A stretch of DNA of 24,704 nt from a virus. Under the pieces are notes generated by a model. That model saw only the letters and a list, made by a program, of their open reading frames with translations, made no database searches and was not told the DNA's origin. Positions 16,817-24,585 of the stretch are shown here, piece by piece; position 1 is the stretch's first letter; each line of letters opens with the position of its first letter. The position numbers and the translations under genes are program-made. The stretch is taken from positions 1-24,704 of the IMG/VR virus record IMGVR_UViG_3300022200_001615, one strand, 5' to 3'.

Positions 16817-17073
16817 AAAACAACGACCACGTCTCTTGCTTTTATAACGTGATATGTATCTTTATTTATTTCTATTTTGTGACCAGCTCTTCTGTCAAAG
16901 TATATTTCATCTCCTTCATTTATACCTTTTACATCTTCACCATGAGTTAATACTTTAGCTTTATTAAATCTAATATCTTCTCTTTGGCTATGTGTTAAAA
17001 GCAAACCACCTTTTGTTTTTTCTACACCTTGTTCCATAGGTGTAATAATCAAATTATCTCCTATCGCCTTCAT
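16813..17073 (-). CDS. groES: Co-chaperonin GroES
   Basis: An 86-residue Cpn10, somewhat shorter than the 97 residues of E. coli GroES. It shows the expected order: IGDNLIITP at the start, mobile-loop region EKTKGGLLLTHSQRED (residues about 18-33, with the hydrophobic GLLL that docks to GroEL), then VLTHGEDVKGINEGDEIYFD and a final strand near YHVIKARDVVVVL. It would cap the phage GroEL so that substrates fold in the closed cage. Its start overlaps the groEL end by 20 bases, so the two are translated from one message. The order groEL then groES is the reverse of the usual bacterial operon. Confidence 0.92.
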   Translation of the reverse strand: MKAIGDNLIITPMEQGVEKTKGGLLLTHSQREDIRFNKAKVLTHGEDVKGINEGDEIYFDRRAGHKIEINKDTYHVIKARDVVVVL

Positions 17074-18607
17074 GTACTCTTATATTATTAATTACACAAT
17101 CAGTTGATAAAATAGTAGTAGCTACAGAGGCCGCGTTTTTTAAAGCGCTTTTCGTAACTAACAATGGATCAATAATGCCATTGTCAATCATGTTTACCAT
17201 ATTTCCCGTAACCACATCTATGCCTTCACCTTCAATTAATTTTTTACTGTTAGACAAACCAGCGTTTAATAATATAATATTGAACGGTGATTTAACTGCA
17301 TCTAACAATATTTGTTCAGCTTTATTTGCAGCCTTAATTTTTGACGAAGCATTGTATAAAGCTATACCTCCACCTGGAACTATACCTTCTTTTATCGCGG
17401 CTCTTGTAGCACAAATTGCATCTTCAACCCTATCTTTCTTTTCTTTTAATTCAACATCTGAATTAGCGCCAACTTTTACATTAGCTATTTTAGCAGATAG
17501 TAATGCTAATCTTTTTTCTAATCTTGTTATACTTCCAGGTTTTGTTTCTTTAGCTATATCTTCTTTCACCTGCTTTATAACGTTTTGCACTTGATCTGAA
17601 ACACCTGCGACTTGTATAATAGTTTCATGTTCAGTTGTTGTAACTTTAACACACTCGCCTAAATGCTCTGGCTGTATTAAATCTAAATCATCGCCTAAAT
17701 GCTCGTTAATAACTGTAGCTCCAGTCATCATAGCAATATCATTTAATACTTGTTTTTTAGTTACACCAAAATTTGGAGCATCAACTATATTTATTTTTAT
17801 ATTACCTTTTATTTTATTCATTGCTAAAGCTGCTAATACTTTTGTGTCTGTGTCAGCAATAATAAACAAAGGTCTATTTGTTTTTATAACGTGTTCTAAT
17901 ACTGCTTGTATTTTTCTAATGTTTTCAATTTTAGATTCTACAATTAATACTAATGGTTTTGCTAACTCTGCTTTTTTACCTGCTTGATCAGTAACAAAGC
18001 TCATGTTTTTTAAACCTTTATCGTATTGTATACCATCTACTATTTCTATATACGTATCTGGAGTATTAGATTCTTCCATAGCAACTACACCTGTTTTTCC
18101 TACTGATAAAAAAGCTTCACCAATTTTATCACCTAATTCTTTATCGTTATTAGCAGATATTGTAGCTACTTGTTTAACCATATCATCTACAACAGGTATA
18201 CTTATTTTGTCTAAGTATTTTATTGTTTTATTAACAGCTGAATCAATACCTGTTTTTAAAAATCTTACATTATTTTCTTCATGCTTAGTTGCTAAATGTA
18301 AAATTGAATGAGCAAGTACTGTTGCTGTTGTGGTACCATCTCCAGCTTCTTTCACAGTTTTACGAGCTGCTTCTTTTATTAGAGCAGCGCCCATGTTTTC
18401 AACTGGATCTAAAAGCGTTATGCTTTCAGCTACTGTTATACCATCTTTTGTTATGGTTGGTTTACCTAAGTGATCTTCTAGAATAACACACTTACCGTTA
18501 GCCCCAAGAGTGGAGCTAACAGCGTTTGTGAGTTTATCTATTCCATTTAATATCTTATCTTGAGCTTCCGCTCCAAAGTTAAGATTCTTTACAAGTTTTT
18601 CTGACAT
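17054..18607 (-). CDS. groEL: Chaperonin GroEL (phage-encoded)
   Basis: A 517-residue group I chaperonin subunit that would form a ring for ATP-driven folding, probably of capsid or fibre proteins. Nucleotide-site residues are intact: TLGANGK (33-39), KDG with D55, GDGTTT (89-94), VEDAICATR with D396, GGG (412-414) and D480 in IDPLLV. The apical part is divergent (for example KNMSFVTD where bacterial GroEL has the SPYF type motif), which could shift substrate choice. The C-terminus ends VHEGDRR and lacks the Gly-Gly-Met tail of bacterial GroEL, so it is shorter than the 548-residue E. coli protein. The leader TAAAATTAAATTTAATT-ATG is A/T-rich. Chaperonins are known from virioplankton metagenomes. 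Confidence 0.97.
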   Translation of the reverse strand: MSEKLVKNLNFGAEAQDKILNGIDKLTNAVSSTLGANGKCVILEDHLGKPTITKDGITVAESITLLDPVENMGAALIKEAARKTVKEAGDGTTTATVLAHSILHLATKHEENNVRFLKTGIDSAVNKTIKYLDKISIPVVDDMVKQVATISANNDKELGDKIGEAFLSVGKTGVVAMEESNTPDTYIEIVDGIQYDKGLKNMSFVTDQAGKKAELAKPLVLIVESKIENIRKIQAVLEHVIKTNRPLFIIADTDTKVLAALAMNKIKGNIKINIVDAPNFGVTKKQVLNDIAMMTGATVINEHLGDDLDLIQPEHLGECVKVTTTEHETIIQVAGVSDQVQNVIKQVKEDIAKETKPGSITRLEKRLALLSAKIANVKVGANSDVELKEKKDRVEDAICATRAAIKEGIVPGGGIALYNASSKIKAANKAEQILLDAVKSPFNIILLNAGLSNSKKLIEGEGIDVVTGNMVNMIDNGIIDPLLVTKSALKNAASVATTILSTDCVINNIRVHEGDRR

Positions 18608-18639
18608 AATTAAATTTAATTTTATTGTTGGTTTAGATA

Positions 18640-18957
18640 TTAATCAAAGGTTTTAACTACCTTAGGTCCTTTTAAAAAATCTACTTTTTTAGCATAGTGA
18701 TCTACTGATCCATCAATAGCAGCCTCTGCTCCGTCTATAGTTTCTCTTCTTGTGACATCATGCCATTTTTCACAGCAATGATCTTCATTTGGATTACAAG
18801 GACAATCAATGTCTTTATATTCCGTTTGATAAAAACCGTTAGGTAATTGTGTTATCCTCCAGTTTTTCTTTTCTGAAAGATGTTTCCAAAGTTTGATTTG
18901 GTCTTCGGATACTTGTGGTTGACTATTCCACGTTCTAGTCGAATAATAAAACGTCAT
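18640..18957 (-). CDS. Unrecognised Cys-rich small protein (105 aa)
   Basis: A 105-residue soluble protein just before groEL (32-base gap). A compact motif CPCNPNEDHCCEKW (residues about 53-66) has four Cys and one His, which could bind a metal. The surroundings are WRITQLPNGFYQTEY before it and VTRRETIDGAEAAIDGSVDH after it. The leader carries three copies of AAAACCAA. I recall similar ORFs in related phages with no function assigned. Co-transcription with the chaperonin genes is likely, but a functional tie is not shown. Confidence 0.7.
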   Translation of the reverse strand: MTFYYSTRTWNSQPQVSEDQIKLWKHLSEKKNWRITQLPNGFYQTEYKDIDCPCNPNEDHCCEKWHDVTRRETIDGAEAAIDGSVDHYAKKVDFLKGPKVVKTFD

Positions 18958-18987
18958 TGGTTTTGGTTTTAATTAATAATTGGTTTT
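18957..18987 (-). repeat. Three copies of octamer AAAACCAA in a gene leader
   Basis: The leader of the Cys-rich gene carries AAAACCAA (TTGGTTTT on the plus strand) at 18957-18964, 18963-18970 (overlapping) and 18980-18987. It lies between a small hairpin and the ATG. It could be a translation-enhancing A-rich leader or a protein-binding site, and may be chance in AT-rich DNA. Confidence 0.5.
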
Positions 18988-19001
18988 GCTCTCACCGAGC
19001 A
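18987..19001 (-). other. Small hairpin TGCTC/GAGCA
   Basis: A 5-bp stem (18987-18991 with 18997-19001) with a 5-base loop in the gap after the S74 fibre gene, just ahead of the triple AAAACCAA leader. It is short, with no U-run; a possible processing or regulatory structure. Confidence 0.35.
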
Positions 19002-19012
19002 GGTATATTTAT

Positions 19013-19035
19013 ATAATCACTTGTAAAAGTGTTAT
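19013..19035 (-). terminator. Weak hairpin after the S74 fibre gene
   Basis: On the minus strand, ATAACACTT-TTAC-AAGTG-a-TTAT forms nine pairs with one bulged A, starting 4 bases after the TAG stop and followed by AT-rich DNA without a strong U-run. It sits in the longest gap inside the operon (82 bases), between the tail-fibre block and the chaperonin block. It may be a weak terminator or an RNA-stability element. Confidence 0.4.
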
Positions 19036-19039
19036 TTTA

Positions 19040-20566
19040 CTATGCATTTTCTAATGCTGTAACTTTAGCAGATAATTCTTGTACGGCTTTTACTAATACA
19101 GGAATTAATCTACCATAGCTAGCTTCTAATTTATCAGGATTAGCATCATATACTAATCTTAAGAAATCATTATCTACTTCTTGAAGATCTTGCGCTATAA
19201 AACCTATGTCTTTAACTCCTGCGCTAGCTGGTTTTACAAGTTCTGTTACTCTTTCTTCTTCTTTTTCTCTACCGTCGTCTTTTATTATAACTTGTTTTTT
19301 TACTTCTACTTCTCTAGGATCCCAAACGAATTTTTTAGGTTTTAAAGACATTATTGTTTGTAGACCTTCATCTAATTCTACTATGTCTTTTTTATCTCTT
19401 CGGTCAGATAATGCAGATATAGAACTTTGAGCACATCTTAAAACACTTACACTAGCGTCACCTAAAACAATTTCATTACTAACAGCGGTTCCAGATATTT
19501 GAGCGCCATTACCTAAACAAGTATTGTTGTTACCACCAGAAGCAGCGTTATTAGCCGGTCCACTACGGTAACCTATAAATGTATTATTATCTCCACTAGT
19601 ATGCTCAAGACCCGCTGAAGTTCCTACCATTGTGTTATATTGTTGTAAAGTTCCATCAAGATCATTACCACTAGCATACCCAATACAAACATTACTACCA
19701 CCATACACATGTCCACCTGAAGCTCTATATCCAATGTGAACATTAAACTTAGAATCTAAATCCACAGTGTTTTCAGATCCAATTTCTCTTCCTAAATAAA
19801 CACCGTATTGTAATTGACCATTACCTTCTGCTCCTTTACCAAAAGCGTTAGAACCTATTATAACTGTAGAACTCTGAGCTCTATCTAATCCATCTGGGGC
19901 AGAACCATCATCCCACATAGAATAACCTATCCATACATTTTCTTGGCAATTGTTACCTTTAATAGCCTCACCAGTTGTTCCTGCTCCAATAATTACGTTT
20001 TCTCTATTAAATGTACCTGTGTCTGTTAAACCTTGTTGTACAAACTTACTTGCTATTACTACATTATCAGCAAATCTGTTAGCTACTGTCGTAAAATCAA
20101 ATGGTACATCAGCACCAGGACCAGCACCACAAAGTTCTAGTGCTAAAAAATCTCTACAATCATCTGGGTTTTTAGCTAACCAAGGATCCATATCACCTAT
20201 TGGATAGCCTGTCATCCAAACTGCACCTTTACTAAAAAACCCTCTATCTGTAGGCCATTGAATAGTTGATCTATAACCTTTAACAATTGGGTTTCCAGGA
20301 AAACCACCAAGAGGACCAGAATCAATACTCCATTCTCCTCCTATCTTATCTGAAGAAGTCCATCTGGTGTTCCATCCGTCCGCAGGTGTTCCTGATTTTT
20401 CTACTGATCCAGCGTCAAATGCTACTGTATCAATTATGTCTTGCATTGTATATTGTGTCGCAGCTGTTGTAGCCGTGTTGACATTGTCGTTCTGTGTTGT
20501 AACAACTCCTCCTGGTTGAGAAGGATCGTACCACGAAAGTTTATAATTTAAAGGGATATTTGCCAT
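19040..20566 (-). CDS. Tail fibre/spike with C-terminal S74 intramolecular chaperone
   Basis: A 508-residue protein. The N-terminal segment (to about residue 50) shares YTMQDIIDTV with the upstream 525-residue protein, a likely docking module. The middle has repeated head-like motifs (NNTFIGYRSG, NNTCLGNGAQ, VCIGYASGND) like trimeric adhesins. From residue 387 the sequence SDRRDKKDI begins an S74 domain (about 122 residues) with the conserved S387 and K392 dyad of self-cleaving endosialidase-type chaperones; GFIAQDLQEV and a C-terminal helix follow. This domain trimerises the fibre and is then released, with cleavage expected before S387. The role is host adsorption. It is the first of the last-block genes before the hairpin gap. 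Confidence 0.88.
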   Translation of the reverse strand: MANIPLNYKLSWYDPSQPGGVVTTQNDNVNTATTAATQYTMQDIIDTVAFDAGSVEKSGTPADGWNTRWTSSDKIGGEWSIDSGPLGGFPGNPIVKGYRSTIQWPTDRGFFSKGAVWMTGYPIGDMDPWLAKNPDDCRDFLALELCGAGPGADVPFDFTTVANRFADNVVIASKFVQQGLTDTGTFNRENVIIGAGTTGEAIKGNNCQENVWIGYSMWDDGSAPDGLDRAQSSTVIIGSNAFGKGAEGNGQLQYGVYLGREIGSENTVDLDSKFNVHIGYRASGGHVYGGSNVCIGYASGNDLDGTLQQYNTMVGTSAGLEHTSGDNNTFIGYRSGPANNAASGGNNNTCLGNGAQISGTAVSNEIVLGDASVSVLRCAQSSISALSDRRDKKDIVELDEGLQTIMSLKPKKFVWDPREVEVKKQVIIKDDGREKEEERVTELVKPASAGVKDIGFIAQDLQEVDNDFLRLVYDANPDKLEASYGRLIPVLVKAVQELSAKVTALENA

Positions 20567-20579
20567 TTGTTTATTTTTT

Positions 20580-20834
20580 TTATAATGTTATTTTGTTCCA
20601 ACCTTTTTCGTCTATAAAGTTTATAAAACCTCTATAAGAACCATTTTGGTCCTCTGTAAATCTACAACCTTGTACTTGAATTTCGTCTTTATTTATTTCA
20701 CGAGCGTCTAAAAGTGCTTCGTATATACTAACTAGATTAGATGTATCTGATACGTCTATCCACGCTTTTTGATCTTTATCAAATATTTGCCAAGTGTTTT
20801 TTCTTAATGAGTATTCTTTTTCCATGTTATCCAT
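20580..20834 (-). CDS. Unrecognised small protein (84 aa)
   Basis: An 84-residue acidic protein (MDNMEKEYSLRKNTWQIFDK). It looks globular, with NTWQIFDKDQKAWIDVSDTS near the start, then EALLDAREINKDEIQVQG and GSYRGFINFIDEKGWNKITL. There is one Cys and no membrane span. It overlaps the end of the tailspike-like gene by 8 bases and precedes the S74 fibre by 13 bases. Sitting between two tail proteins, it may be a small fibre-assembly or accessory protein; nothing in the sequence proves this. M4 is an alternative start. Confidence 0.65.
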   Translation of the reverse strand: MDNMEKEYSLRKNTWQIFDKDQKAWIDVSDTSNLVSIYEALLDAREINKDEIQVQGCRFTEDQNGSYRGFINFIDEKGWNKITL

Positions 20835-22404
20835 AATTTACTACAGTATATGTAGGGTCTATTGAGTTTCTAATTTTTCCATTACCAGCAACAGCGGGGA
20901 AATCACCATTGGTTTGTCCTATTGCAAAACAATTTAATACTTTCGCATGGCATTCTTTTAATGAATAATAAGATGGTCCGCCGCCAAAAGGATACGCTCC
21001 AGTTGAAGTACAATTAATAAAAGTAGCTTCACACGGAGTAGACATTCCGTATTGATCAGGAGCTCCAAAAGCAAAAGCACCCGAAGGTTGTAATGCTGTA
21101 CAATTTACATACAACGCGCCTGAATGATCACCTTTCGCAACTCCACTAAAACCGTAACTCGATGTTGCTGTACAATTAACATATTGACCATCATTTGTAA
21201 CTGCTTTGTACGCAAAAGCTCTTTGACCTCCTGTACAATTAATAAAATTAGCTCCAATATCATTTGCAAGAGCACCAAAAACCTGGTAGTCTCCACCACA
21301 ATCAATTAAATAACCATTAAATATATCCGCATAATATCCAAAAGTATAACTAAGTTGATGAAATCTACTATCATCAGTATTTCCTATATAACTTCCAGGA
21401 TTGTTACATCTAATATATAAACCAGATGAATCAGCTTGTTTACAGCCAAAACTTGAACGCGCTTGGCACTCTACAAATGTTCCATCTGCTGATACACCTG
21501 TGGGCACTGTGTCTTCATCTCCAGATCCAAAAGATTCAAAACTAGACACACATCTTATAAAAGTTCCATCTACTGATCCTGCTCCATAATTTTTCATTTG
21601 AAAACTTCCCGCTTGAGTAGATCTTATTTCTCTATATGTAATATAAGGCAAGTTGCTTTCCATCCAAATACCATCTGTTGTAAAACCTCCTACAACTATA
21701 GGATATATTGAGTTGTTCGCTCCTGATTTTACATGTACTCCATTTCCAGTAATTTTAACAATTTCTTCTTGTTTAGCTATACCTACTACATTTACCAAAC
21801 CATCAAGTTCTAAGTCAGAAGCTATGTTGTATGTACCAGGTCCAATAATTAAAGTTGTTACATTTGTTAGTACTTCTCTTACTGGAAATCCTTGAGTATT
21901 AATATTAGGAAACGTTAAGCTGGTTTGATAAACTCCATTTAAACTAACGCGAAATTTAAAGTTTTGGTTACTCAACCTTTGAGTTACTATAATAGTATAT
22001 GTTTTAACTCCATCACCGAAATCAGCTGTCCATTCATAAGGAACATTTAAAGGTGTATCTCCAAGGCCTGGATTAGGAGTAAACAAAAATTGATAAATAC
22101 CGTTTCCTTGATTCATCCAACTTTCAAACGGGTATGTTGTGTAAGCTTGTATATTTTCAGCTGTTGTTATTTTTGCTTTAGCTTCATCATAAGCTGCTAG
22201 CAAAGCTACTCCATTTTCATCGCTTGTACCATTAGAACTTACTATAACAGTTGAGTTACTTGAAACTTCAGCAACAGTGTCTTTAATATCCTGCATGGTA
22301 TATATTTGATCCGTATCATTCATGTTTGATTGATTAGAAGTTTGGTATAATCTATGTTGTGGATCATAAAACATAGTACCTCTTGAGCTTGGTATAATTG
22401 CCAT
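20827..22404 (-). CDS. Tailspike-like beta-helix protein with a cysteine ladder
   Basis: A 525-residue protein. Residues about 28-45 (NDTDQIYTMQDIKDTVAEVS) repeat the docking-type motif of the S74 fibre. Residues about 130-280 are beta-rich. From 285 to 492 nine motifs like TFINC or LYVNC recur (Cys 285, 313, 333, 369, 390, 411, 435, 465, 492), spaced 20-36 residues apart, as in successive turns of a right-handed parallel beta helix where side chains stack. Such helices form many phage tailspikes that bind or cut polysaccharide. I cannot see a clear catalytic pair, so enzyme activity is open. Confidence 0.75.
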   Translation of the reverse strand: MAIIPSSRGTMFYDPQHRLYQTSNQSNMNDTDQIYTMQDIKDTVAEVSSNSTVIVSSNGTSDENGVALLAAYDEAKAKITTAENIQAYTTYPFESWMNQGNGIYQFLFTPNPGLGDTPLNVPYEWTADFGDGVKTYTIIVTQRLSNQNFKFRVSLNGVYQTSLTFPNINTQGFPVREVLTNVTTLIIGPGTYNIASDLELDGLVNVVGIAKQEEIVKITGNGVHVKSGANNSIYPIVVGGFTTDGIWMESNLPYITYREIRSTQAGSFQMKNYGAGSVDGTFIRCVSSFESFGSGDEDTVPTGVSADGTFVECQARSSFGCKQADSSGLYIRCNNPGSYIGNTDDSRFHQLSYTFGYYADIFNGYLIDCGGDYQVFGALANDIGANFINCTGGQRAFAYKAVTNDGQYVNCTATSSYGFSGVAKGDHSGALYVNCTALQPSGAFAFGAPDQYGMSTPCEATFINCTSTGAYPFGGGPSYYSLKECHAKVLNCFAIGQTNGDFPAVAGNGKIRNSIDPTYTVVNYG

Positions 22405-22416
22405 TTTTATTTTTAT

Positions 22417-24108
22417 TTATGTTGTTATAACAGTCCAAGTACTTACGTCTAGGACTCTGTATCTTATATTTAATCTCATGCCTCCATCTCCTTGAGTTGG
22501 ATCTATTCCTGGTGTAGTAAGTACCATTGCTGTGTTTGGTTTCATTAATTTTCCAGCATATGTTAAAGCACCTAATTCATTTCCTTGGTAAATATCACCT
22601 GCGCCATTTATAAGCGATTGCTTAAATACCGCTTGATAAGTATCTGTGTTACCAATAAAACCATCTGGACAAACTATTAGATCTGCTGTAAAGTCATATA
22701 CTACTGTAGCATAGTCATATTTAAACGCTACGCCAAGTATTTCTATTACTGTTCCTGCTCCTTGTGCTGGAATAAGTACTTTTGGAGTTGTAGCTAAATT
22801 ACCTAACTCATTAAAATCAACAGTTACACTTAAAGCTCTAGACCCATCTGTACCGGCTAAAGGACTAACCCACTCTACTTGAGAGCCTGTACTTTTTAAC
22901 ACGTAACCAGATAAACCTGATGAACCTGCTGAATCTACTAAATTTTCTTTAACATTAAGTTCACCTATAATTTTAATTACATCTGCAGCGTTGTTTCCTA
23001 ATACAACCTCGCTATCTAAAGTTATTACAGAGCCATCATCAGTTATTCTTGAGTTTCCTAACTCTGTACCGCTAGGCGTCCATTTAGGTATTGTGTTTAA
23101 AGTACCACTACCACCAATTACACCAGCAGCAGAAGATGCGTCAATCCAAGCAACTTGCCCTGCTCCTGTAGATGATAGCACTTGACCAGCAGTACCTGCA
23201 GTGCCTGCAGCGTCTCTAACCTCTCCATCAACTCTAATGTTTTGATAAAAATAGTTTAATCCGTAAAACTGATTTGTACCAGCTACTACACCTAAATCAT
23301 TTGTTGTTCCTGTAAATAAAACATTTGTAGAAGAAGCAAGGGTGACACCATCGTCAGTTAAAGTACTATCACCAAGACTATTAGCACCAGTCCATTTAGT
23401 CATAGTATTTGCTGTACCTGAACCTGAGAATATATTTTGGTTATCTATTTCTTGCCATACAGTACCATTAAATATAGCCCAATCACCTATTTGCCAAGAA
23501 TTATTTCCGTCTAGGTTTGTAGTACCATCTGTTCCTACAATGTAATAATCGCCATTCACACCTACACCAGATGCCAATGCTGGAATATTCAAATCAGCGT
23601 CCCATGTTCCTTTAAAGTTTAAACCTGATGGTAATTGATCTACCCATTCAACTCCGTTTCCTGTACCAAGGGAGGATAATACTTGTGTGTTGTTACCGAT
23701 ATTACCCGCTGTATCTCTTATATCTCCGTAAAATTGAGTTGTGTTATATACTTGAAAAGGATTAGCATTTAGCGTACCTGCAGTCCCTATGTTTACTCTT
23801 TGCAACATATCAGCATCACCTATTGCTGTCATTGTTTTAATAAACTCTATATTTTCTGTAGCTTTAGTTGTAGGCACCGGTGTTGCGTCTTGAACTACAT
23901 ATGAATTACCTAATTGTGTAGATGTAACCCATACTGGCATCGTACCTGGTGTACCAGATCCTATACCAAATAAACTTGCGATATACTGATATATACCGTC
24001 AACAGTTATGTTAATCGTTGGATTTCCAGTCTGCGTGGTATCTGACGCTAGTATTCTGTCAGTACCTTTAACAGGTGTAGAACCAGGGTATGAATAAATT
24101 ATTGCCAT
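22417..24108 (-). CDS. Modular tail fibre protein with triplicated cassettes
   Basis: A 563-residue protein. It opens MAIIYSYPGSTPVKGTDRIL with a segment NITVDGIYQYIASLFG (about residues 33-48), a likely attachment module. Two motif types alternate three times: one like GTLNTIPKWTPSGTELGNS (near residues 53, 230 and 336) and one like DTAGNIGNNTQVLSSLGTG with V-WV after it (near 132, 300 and 395). The last 140 residues form a separate beta-rich domain (ALSVTVDFNELGN to NIRYRVLD), probably the receptor-binding tip. The leader TAAAAAATTAAAAC-ATG is A/T-rich. It is a probable host-recognition fibre; no enzyme motif is seen. Confidence 0.76.
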   Translation of the reverse strand: MAIIYSYPGSTPVKGTDRILASDTTQTGNPTINITVDGIYQYIASLFGIGSGTPGTMPVWVTSTQLGNSYVVQDATPVPTTKATENIEFIKTMTAIGDADMLQRVNIGTAGTLNANPFQVYNTTQFYGDIRDTAGNIGNNTQVLSSLGTGNGVEWVDQLPSGLNFKGTWDADLNIPALASGVGVNGDYYIVGTDGTTNLDGNNSWQIGDWAIFNGTVWQEIDNQNIFSGSGTANTMTKWTGANSLGDSTLTDDGVTLASSTNVLFTGTTNDLGVVAGTNQFYGLNYFYQNIRVDGEVRDAAGTAGTAGQVLSSTGAGQVAWIDASSAAGVIGGSGTLNTIPKWTPSGTELGNSRITDDGSVITLDSEVVLGNNAADVIKIIGELNVKENLVDSAGSSGLSGYVLKSTGSQVEWVSPLAGTDGSRALSVTVDFNELGNLATTPKVLIPAQGAGTVIEILGVAFKYDYATVVYDFTADLIVCPDGFIGNTDTYQAVFKQSLINGAGDIYQGNELGALTYAGKLMKPNTAMVLTTPGIDPTQGDGGMRLNIRYRVLDVSTWTVITT

Positions 24109-24119
24109 GTTTTAATTTT

Positions 24120-24275
24120 TTATTTGTAACAATTAGACGTTAATACGTTGTCAACACGGTTATTACCTACAACCTTAACATCTTGTTCCATTTTTCTAAG
24201 CGCGCAGCTCTTGTATTTTTTTGTTATCGGGTGCGTCATTTTTTTCATTAGCCCCGGTGTATATGCTCCGTTCAT
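24120..24275 (-). CDS. Small basic protein (51 aa), first gene of the late operon
   Basis: A 51-residue ORF from ATG 24275 to TAA at 24120, ending 11 bases before the fibre start. It begins MNGAYTPGLMKKMTHPITKK and ends DNVLTSNCYK, with a net positive charge and two Cys (C24 and C49). No motif is recognised. The 51 codons use the same strand and phase logic as the operon, but AT-rich DNA makes such short ORFs cheap, so coding is likely rather than certain. The hairpin-like inverted repeat upstream (24292-24319) could control it. Confidence 0.5.
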   Translation of the reverse strand: MNGAYTPGLMKKMTHPITKKYKSCALRKMEQDVKVVGNNRVDNVLTSNCYK

Positions 24276-24291
24276 AATACTTGTTTTTTGT

Positions 24292-24319
24292 GTGAAGTGT
24301 ACATTTAGTATACTTACAC
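24292..24319 (-). promoter_or_regulatory. Imperfect inverted repeat with TATACT box (putative late promoter/operator)
   Basis: GTG-AAGTGTAC (24292-24302) faces GTATACTT-a-CAC (24308-24319) across ATTTA, with one mismatch and one bulged A. The right arm contains TATACT on the minus strand, which could serve as a -10 element reading into the operon; the start codon is 17 bases beyond the repeat. I do not see a clear TTTG -33 partner. A repressor or activator of late transcription could bind here. Confidence 0.4.
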
Positions 24320-24329
24320 GTTTTTTAAA

Positions 24330-24354
24330 AAATTTACAAAAATTAAGTAAATTT
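24330..24354. repeat. AT-rich inverted repeat AAATTTAC/GTAAATTT
   Basis: Perfect 8-bp arms at 24330-24337 and 24347-24354, with a 9-base spacer. It lies just upstream (in operon sense) of the putative promoter repeat. It is AT-only apart from one C:G pair, so a cruciform or protein-binding site is more likely than a stable RNA hairpin. Confidence 0.5.
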
Positions 24355-24406
24355 AAAAATTGTTATGTAATATAGGATCTATTATATAATATATTACTCC
24401 TATCTA

Positions 24407-24429
24407 GATATTATACGTAGTATAATATC
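24407..24429. repeat. Perfect 10-bp inverted repeat GATATTATAC
   Basis: GATATTATAC (24407-24416), spacer GTA, then GTATAATATC (24420-24429): 10 of 10 pairs. A near copy, GATAATATC, is at 24660-24668. No U-run flanks it on either strand. The symmetry and non-coding setting suggest an operator or origin element. Confidence 0.65.
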
Positions 24430-24472
24430 ATTAGGGGCGGGAGAAGGATGTATATAGTAGTTAAGATATAGT

Positions 24473-24491
24473 GGGTATTTGTATTATACCC
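24473..24491. repeat. GGGTAT/ATACCC stem-loop
   Basis: Six-pair stem at 24473-24478 and 24486-24491 with a 7-base loop, inside the non-coding block. The downstream CCCCTA could also pair with TAGGGG at 24432-24437, giving an alternative larger fold. Confidence 0.5.
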
Positions 24492-24564
24492 CTAACTGAT
24501 TGATAATCAACGGTTTACAAAATGCTTTTATTTTACCCGGGGGCCCCACTTATTTTATTTTTTA

Positions 24565-24585
24565 GTAAAAATGTTTTACGTTTTT
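24565..24585 (+). terminator. GTAAAA/TTTTAC hairpin followed by a T-run
   Basis: On the plus strand, GTAAAA (24565-24570), loop ATG, TTTTAC (24574-24579), then GTTTTT. The stem is almost all A:T, so the structure is weak; a rho-independent terminator for rightward transcripts is possible only if something is transcribed rightward through the block. Confidence 0.3.

Noticed and set aside
17175-17594. Plus-strand ORF opposite groEL
   Set aside because: It is the shadow of a clearly coding groEL frame with intact catalytic motifs.
20827-22404. Pectate-lyase or hydrolase activity for the beta-helix protein
   Set aside because: The fold is suggested by repeats, but no convincing catalytic residue cluster could be picked out by eye.
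24148-24375. Plus-strand ORF of 75 residues with hydrophobic content
   Set aside because: It lies opposite the better-fitting minus-strand 51-residue ORF and runs through the palindromic regulatory region; its composition is what random AT-rich DNA gives in this frame.
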